Shown here: positions 60,634-64,000 of the stretch, one piece after another | Position numbering within the stretch: the stretch's first letter is position 1 | Layout of the letters: the number at the start of each line of letters is the position of its first letter | Assembly (NCBI RefSeq): GCF_000712055.1 | Contig: NZ_JOOA01000001.1 | Location: 310,001-374,000 of the forward strand | DNA: 64,000 nt | Direction of reading: 5' to 3' | From: Ruminococcus sp. HUN007 | Lineage (GTDB): Bacteria > Bacillota > Clostridia > Oscillospirales > Ruminococcaceae | Program-made: the position numbers and the translations under genes | The notes under the pieces: generated by a model | Databases searched by the model: none | The model's input: only the letters and a program-made list of their open reading frames with translations | What the model was told of the DNA's origin: nothing

Positions 60634-61953
60634 ATGAAAAAGAAAATATTGCTCATACAGCCTACACCATACGATCAGTACGGCAACCTTGTAAAAAAGA
60701 AAAGGCTCTACTTTGTCGGTCTGGCCCTCCCTCTTCTTGCCGCACTCACTCCTGATGATTTTGAAGTGGAACTGTGCTATGAAACCATCGAAAATGTTCC
60801 GTTCGACACCGATGCTGAACTCATCGGCATCAGCAGCATGGGTCATGCCGTTATGAGAACGATCGACATCGCAAAAAAATTCCGTGAACTCGGAAAGACC
60901 GTCATCCTCGGCGGATATATGGTATCCCTCATGCCGGAGGAAGCTCAGAAATACTGTGATGCGGTTATGATAGGTGATGCCGAGGAAACCTGGGGCGAAA
61001 TGATAAATGATTATCTGAACGGTACGCTGAAAAAAACATACCGGAAGAAACTCACCGAACTGGTAACGCCTCTTCCGCGGTATGAACTCCTGTTAAACAA
61101 AAAAATAGGAAACTTTCTCCCCGTTCAGGCCGGAAGAGGCTGCCCGAAGACATGCAGTTTCTGCTCCATCTACTGTCTCTACCACGGTCAGTATCTCAAA
61201 AGAAGCATTCCTGACGTGATCAGGGATATAAAACGGGTAAAGGAACTTGGTTTCAGACAGTTTCTCCTTCTCGATGACAACCTCTTTTCAAACCGCGACT
61301 ACGCGCTGGAGCTCTGTAATGAAATAAGGAAACTGAAAATGAAATGGATGACGCAGTGTTCCATCGACATCGCTGAAGACGAAGAACTGCTTAATGCTGT
61401 TCATGACAGCGGATGCTACGTACTGAGTTTCGGACTTGAAAGCATAAGCCGTGAAAGTCTTGTCGGCATGCAGAAAGCATGGGCACATCCGGACAGATAC
61501 AGCCGCCAGCTTGAAACAATACGAAAGCACGGCATTGACATTTCAACGGAAATGGTGGTAGGTGCGGAAGGCGACACACTCGAATCGATAAAAGCAACTG
61601 CCGGATTTGTTGAACGGAACCATATAACCGTTCCGCGCTTCTACATTTTAACGCCGATTCCGGGAACGCAGTATTACGATGAAATGAAAAAGCAGGACCG
61701 CATATATAACACTGATATGTACTCGTACAATTCATGTGAAGCGGTACACTACCCGAAAAACATGACCCCGGAACAGCTTACAAAAGCCTACTGGGATCTG
61801 TACAACGAAGTCTACTCCTACAGGTGCATACTGAAGCGGACGATATTTACAAGAAATTTCCTCATCCGTCCGTTTACATCCATGTTCTATTTCGGAGTGA
61901 ATGTTTTCTACCGTAATCACATCAAACACGGGATCGTTCCGAATATTATTTAA
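60634..61953 (+). CDS. B12-domain radical SAM enzyme 5 (divergent, BchE/DUF4070-like)
   Basis: 439 residues. It is clearly a different subgroup from the four before it. The N-terminal domain has IQPTPYDQYG, AELIGISSMGHAVMRTIDIAK and VILGGYMVSLMPEEAQKYCD; the SAM motif is GRGCPKTCSFCSIYC, and then FLLLDDNLFSNRDYA, SFGLESISRESLVGMQK and YILTPIPGTQYYDEM. This resembles the B12-binding/radical SAM/DUF4070 proteins. It has the strongest ribosome site of the operon interior (AAGGGGGA). Its product may act at a distinct step. It ends just before the operon terminator. Confidence 0.88.
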   Translation: MKKKILLIQPTPYDQYGNLVKKKRLYFVGLALPLLAALTPDDFEVELCYETIENVPFDTDAELIGISSMGHAVMRTIDIAKKFRELGKTVILGGYMVSLMPEEAQKYCDAVMIGDAEETWGEMINDYLNGTLKKTYRKKLTELVTPLPRYELLLNKKIGNFLPVQAGRGCPKTCSFCSIYCLYHGQYLKRSIPDVIRDIKRVKELGFRQFLLLDDNLFSNRDYALELCNEIRKLKMKWMTQCSIDIAEDEELLNAVHDSGCYVLSFGLESISRESLVGMQKAWAHPDRYSRQLETIRKHGIDISTEMVVGAEGDTLESIKATAGFVERNHITVPRFYILTPIPGTQYYDEMKKQDRIYNTDMYSYNSCEAVHYPKNMTPEQLTKAYWDLYNEVYSYRCILKRTIFTRNFLIRPFTSMFYFGVNVFYRNHIKHGIVPNII

Positions 61954-61957
61954 CACA

Positions 61958-61985
61958 CAAAAGGCACCCTCCGGGTGCCTTTATA
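61958..61985. terminator. Terminator of the acyl/radical SAM operon
   Basis: AAAAGGCACCC pairs with GGGTGCCTTT around a three-base loop. A and T flanks let it serve the convergent LRR-dockerin gene too. Confidence 0.88.
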
Positions 61986-62035
61986 ATCTGTATACTAATG
62001 AATCTATTTGATACAAACGAATATACCAGACTGGA

Positions 62036-63862
62036 TCAAAACTTCTCTATCTTCTTTGCAATAAATTGTCTGAGTCCTGCAAGGTCTGCAAGATCTACGT
62101 TTCCGTTGCTGTCAACGTCGGCTGCCTTACGCGCTGCTGCTGTTAATTCGTTCTTGTCAAGAAGATGGACAGAAAGAATTGAAAGGTCTGTTACATCGAT
62201 TTTTCCGTCGCTGTTCAGGTCGCCGGGGATGGGGTTGCTGAGAGCAACAAATCCGCGCCCGTTGTTCTTCGCATAATCCTGGGTGGTACTGCCCTCGTAT
62301 CCGTGAAAAACTCCAATGAAAAAATCGCCCTGGGAAGCGAACGTATTTTTTCCCTCAGCTATTTGGCACTCCGGGTTCAGGATCGTAACGGAGGACAGTT
62401 TCTGACACTTCTCGAAAGCACCTTCCTGGATCATTATCACACTTTCCGGAATCGTCACTGATTTCAGACTCGTGCAGCCTGAAAAAGCACCCTTGCAAAT
62501 ACCTATCAATGTGTCCGGTAAGTTCACGGAAGCCAGACTTGTACAGTCTTCAAAAACAAAGTCACTGATGGCGGTTTCGCCTTTCGGAATATTCACTGTC
62601 TGCAGACTAGTGCAGTGCGCAAACGCACCTTTATCGATCGCTGACACAGAATCCGGAATGAACACAGAGGTCAGATTTCCGCATTCACAGAAAGCAAATT
62701 CCTCGATTCTCCACACACTATCCGGAATTTTAACAGATGTCACACCCATACAGCCATAGAAAGAATACTGGTTAATATGCGTCACAGTTGACGGAACAGT
62801 AAATGCGCCTTTTTTGCCTCCAGGATAGAATTCCAGTTCTTTTTTATCTTTTGTATAGACAACACCGTCAATGCTGGTATATTCCGCATTCTTTGCAGAA
62901 ACATTAATTGCTGTAAGACCAGGACATTGAGCAAACGCCCAGTTTCCGATCAAATACACGTTAGCTGGAATGTTCACAGATGTCAGGCTGGAACATTTTT
63001 TGAAAGCCGAACCTCCTATCCATTTTACACTATCCGGAATTTTTATAGATTTCAGGTTCGTACATTCCGTGAATGCGCGGTCCGCTATGAATTCTAAATT
63101 GTCCGGAAGCGTCACGGATTTTAGATTTGAGCAGCAACCGAAACACTGAGTTTCAATCCCTTTTACACTGTTCGGTATGCTCACAGAAGTCAGGGATTTA
63201 CAAGAATCGAAAGCAAATTCTCCAATGCTTGTCACACCCTCGGGGATTGTCAGCGAAGTCAGACCAATACAGCCACAGAAAGCCCATTCTCCAATGCTTG
63301 TCACACCCTCAGGGATCGTCAGCGAAGTCAGACCACCACAGCCAGAGAAAGTCCATTCTCCAATGCTTGTCACACCCTCAGGGATCGTCAGCGAAGTCAG
63401 ACCACCACAGCCACGGAAAGCCTCGTTATTGATGACAGTCACTTTGGAGGGAATCTTGAAATTGGTCATTTTGCAGCAGTCAGCAAATGCACGATATCCG
63501 ATACTCATAACACTGTCCGGAAGTGTCACAGTTACTGCATCCTGGCAGCTTTCAAATGCACTGTCCCCGATATGAGTCACCTTACCCTGAACGATAATCT
63601 TCTTAATGTACGGATAATAGTCACCTAAAAAGGGAGTCGGGTTATCTTTGTCATAGTCATACATTTTTCCTGATCCGCTGATGGTCAGTGTCCCGTTTGT
63701 GTCGAGTACCCATGTTATATTATCTCCGCAGGTTCCTGACTTTTCTGTGACACGCACCCAACCCTCTCGCGTGTCAAGTGCATATGCGGTGATCGCCGCA
63801 GGTCCGCACAGGAATGCCGTGAACATACATAGTCCCGTCAGGACTGAGATTATTCTTTTCAT
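62036..63862 (-). CDS. Secreted LRR_5 (BspA-like) dockerin protein
   Basis: A 608-residue exported protein: a signal peptide (about 1-28, ending ITAYA), a short N-terminal domain ending in GTLTISGSGKMYDYD, and then about 18 LRR_5 repeats (about 85-525) of the type LTSLTIPEGVTSIGEWAFCGC. The C-terminal dockerin has two calcium loops, GDLNSDGKIDVTDL and ADVDSNGNVDLADL, and ends FIAKKIEKF. It should be held on the cellulosome or cell surface by a cohesin, with the LRR face free for binding a partner or fibre. Three neighbouring repeats are almost identical in DNA. GAGGAAAG precedes ATG 63862. Confidence 0.92.
   Translation of the reverse strand: MKRIISVLTGLCMFTAFLCGPAAITAYALDTREGWVRVTEKSGTCGDNITWVLDTNGTLTISGSGKMYDYDKDNPTPFLGDYYPYIKKIIVQGKVTHIGDSAFESCQDAVTVTLPDSVMSIGYRAFADCCKMTNFKIPSKVTVINNEAFRGCGGLTSLTIPEGVTSIGEWTFSGCGGLTSLTIPEGVTSIGEWAFCGCIGLTSLTIPEGVTSIGEFAFDSCKSLTSVSIPNSVKGIETQCFGCCSNLKSVTLPDNLEFIADRAFTECTNLKSIKIPDSVKWIGGSAFKKCSSLTSVNIPANVYLIGNWAFAQCPGLTAINVSAKNAEYTSIDGVVYTKDKKELEFYPGGKKGAFTVPSTVTHINQYSFYGCMGVTSVKIPDSVWRIEEFAFCECGNLTSVFIPDSVSAIDKGAFAHCTSLQTVNIPKGETAISDFVFEDCTSLASVNLPDTLIGICKGAFSGCTSLKSVTIPESVIMIQEGAFEKCQKLSSVTILNPECQIAEGKNTFASQGDFFIGVFHGYEGSTTQDYAKNNGRGFVALSNPIPGDLNSDGKIDVTDLSILSVHLLDKNELTAAARKAADVDSNGNVDLADLAGLRQFIAKKIEKF
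63222..63428. repeat. Three 69-bp tandem LRR repeats
   Basis: CCAATGCTTGTCACACCCT recurs at 63222, 63291 and 63360, and the whole 69-base unit is nearly unchanged, encoding LTIPEGVTSIGEW-type repeats. The other repeats of the gene are far more diverged, so this block is a recent expansion. Confidence 0.88.
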
Positions 63863-63926
63863 TTTTCTTTCCTCATTTCGTACTTTTCTTTACAACTGTA
63901 TTCCAAAGTTATTATTCATCTATGAA

Positions 63927-63955
63927 ATCATAACATTTATTATTATGTAAGTCAA
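63927..63955 (-). promoter_or_regulatory. Promoter of the LRR-dockerin gene
   Basis: TTGACT (63950-63955), 17 bases, TATGAT (63927-63932) on the minus strand. A GTCAAG/CTTGAC inverted pair (63951-63978) overlaps the -35 and may be an operator. Confidence 0.7.
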
Positions 63956-64000
63956 GGATGAATATTGTTATTCTTGACTTTGTTGAATGTATAAAAAAAT

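Noticed and set aside
51304..61953. Nonribosomal peptide or polyketide cluster
   Set aside because: There are no condensation, ketosynthase or multi-domain adenylation modules; only a stand-alone ligase and ACP.

Overview
The window looks like a chromosomal segment of an anaerobic, cellulosome-bearing Ruminococcus-type Firmicute. Evidence: three dockerin proteins plus a dockerin relic, a SCIFF peptide with its radical SAM maturase, a gram-positive PolC, a T-box leader, and many near-consensus TTGACA-17-TATAAT promoters. I saw no rRNA, tRNA, CRISPR array, prophage or transposase gene.

Layout. 1-2 kb: end of a V-type ATPase-like stalk gene (cut by the window edge) behind a UPF0210/UPF0237 pair. 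2-4 kb: an EAL phosphodiesterase with a structured leader. 4.3-7 kb: an HTH-cupin-acyl-CoA ligase fusion under a T-box. 7-10.9 kb: a Zur-controlled zinc uptake operon (zur-znuA-znuC-znuB-lipoprotein). 11-15 kb: a hypothetical protein, a GNAT enzyme and a UvrD-like helicase. 15-25.9 kb: the housekeeping operon pyrH-frr-uppS-cdsA-dxr-rseP-ispG-polC. 26-29.5 kb: a cyclophilin lipoprotein and a second EAL protein. 29.6-32.9 kb: an AbrB regulator, the SCIFF system with a tandem-duplicated precursor, and a small dockerin protein. 32.9-35 kb: ruvX, pyrD, pyrK. 35-38 kb: a hydrolase-GNAT fusion and a membrane protein. 38.4-42 kb: a dockerin gene relic and a 1,166-residue protein built almost wholly of dockerin-like repeats. 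42-51 kb: a cation antiporter, an XRE/sigma-4 regulator with a membrane partner, a DUF6273-LRR protein, a divergent AgrC/AgrA-like two-component pair and AlkD. 51.3-62 kb: a nine-gene operon. 62-64 kb: a secreted LRR-dockerin protein.

The strongest candidate for an undescribed system is the nine-gene operon at 51.3-62 kb. It encodes an acyl-adenylating ligase, a stand-alone acyl carrier protein, two GNAT-fold acyltransferases and five consecutive B12-domain-type radical SAM enzymes, four of which are close paralogues. This fits a pathway that activates an acyl chain, holds it on the carrier protein, modifies it by radical chemistry and transfers it to an amine. The product cannot be read from the sequence.

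Four genes (pyrH, the second EAL gene, a DUF4153-like gene and the cation antiporter gene) are broken by five apparent +1 insertions, every one inside a homopolymer run. Because pyrH is normally essential, assembly or sequencing error is the first explanation to test. A three-copy palindromic MITE/REP-like element is scattered through the window, one copy lying inside the pyrH-frr operon.
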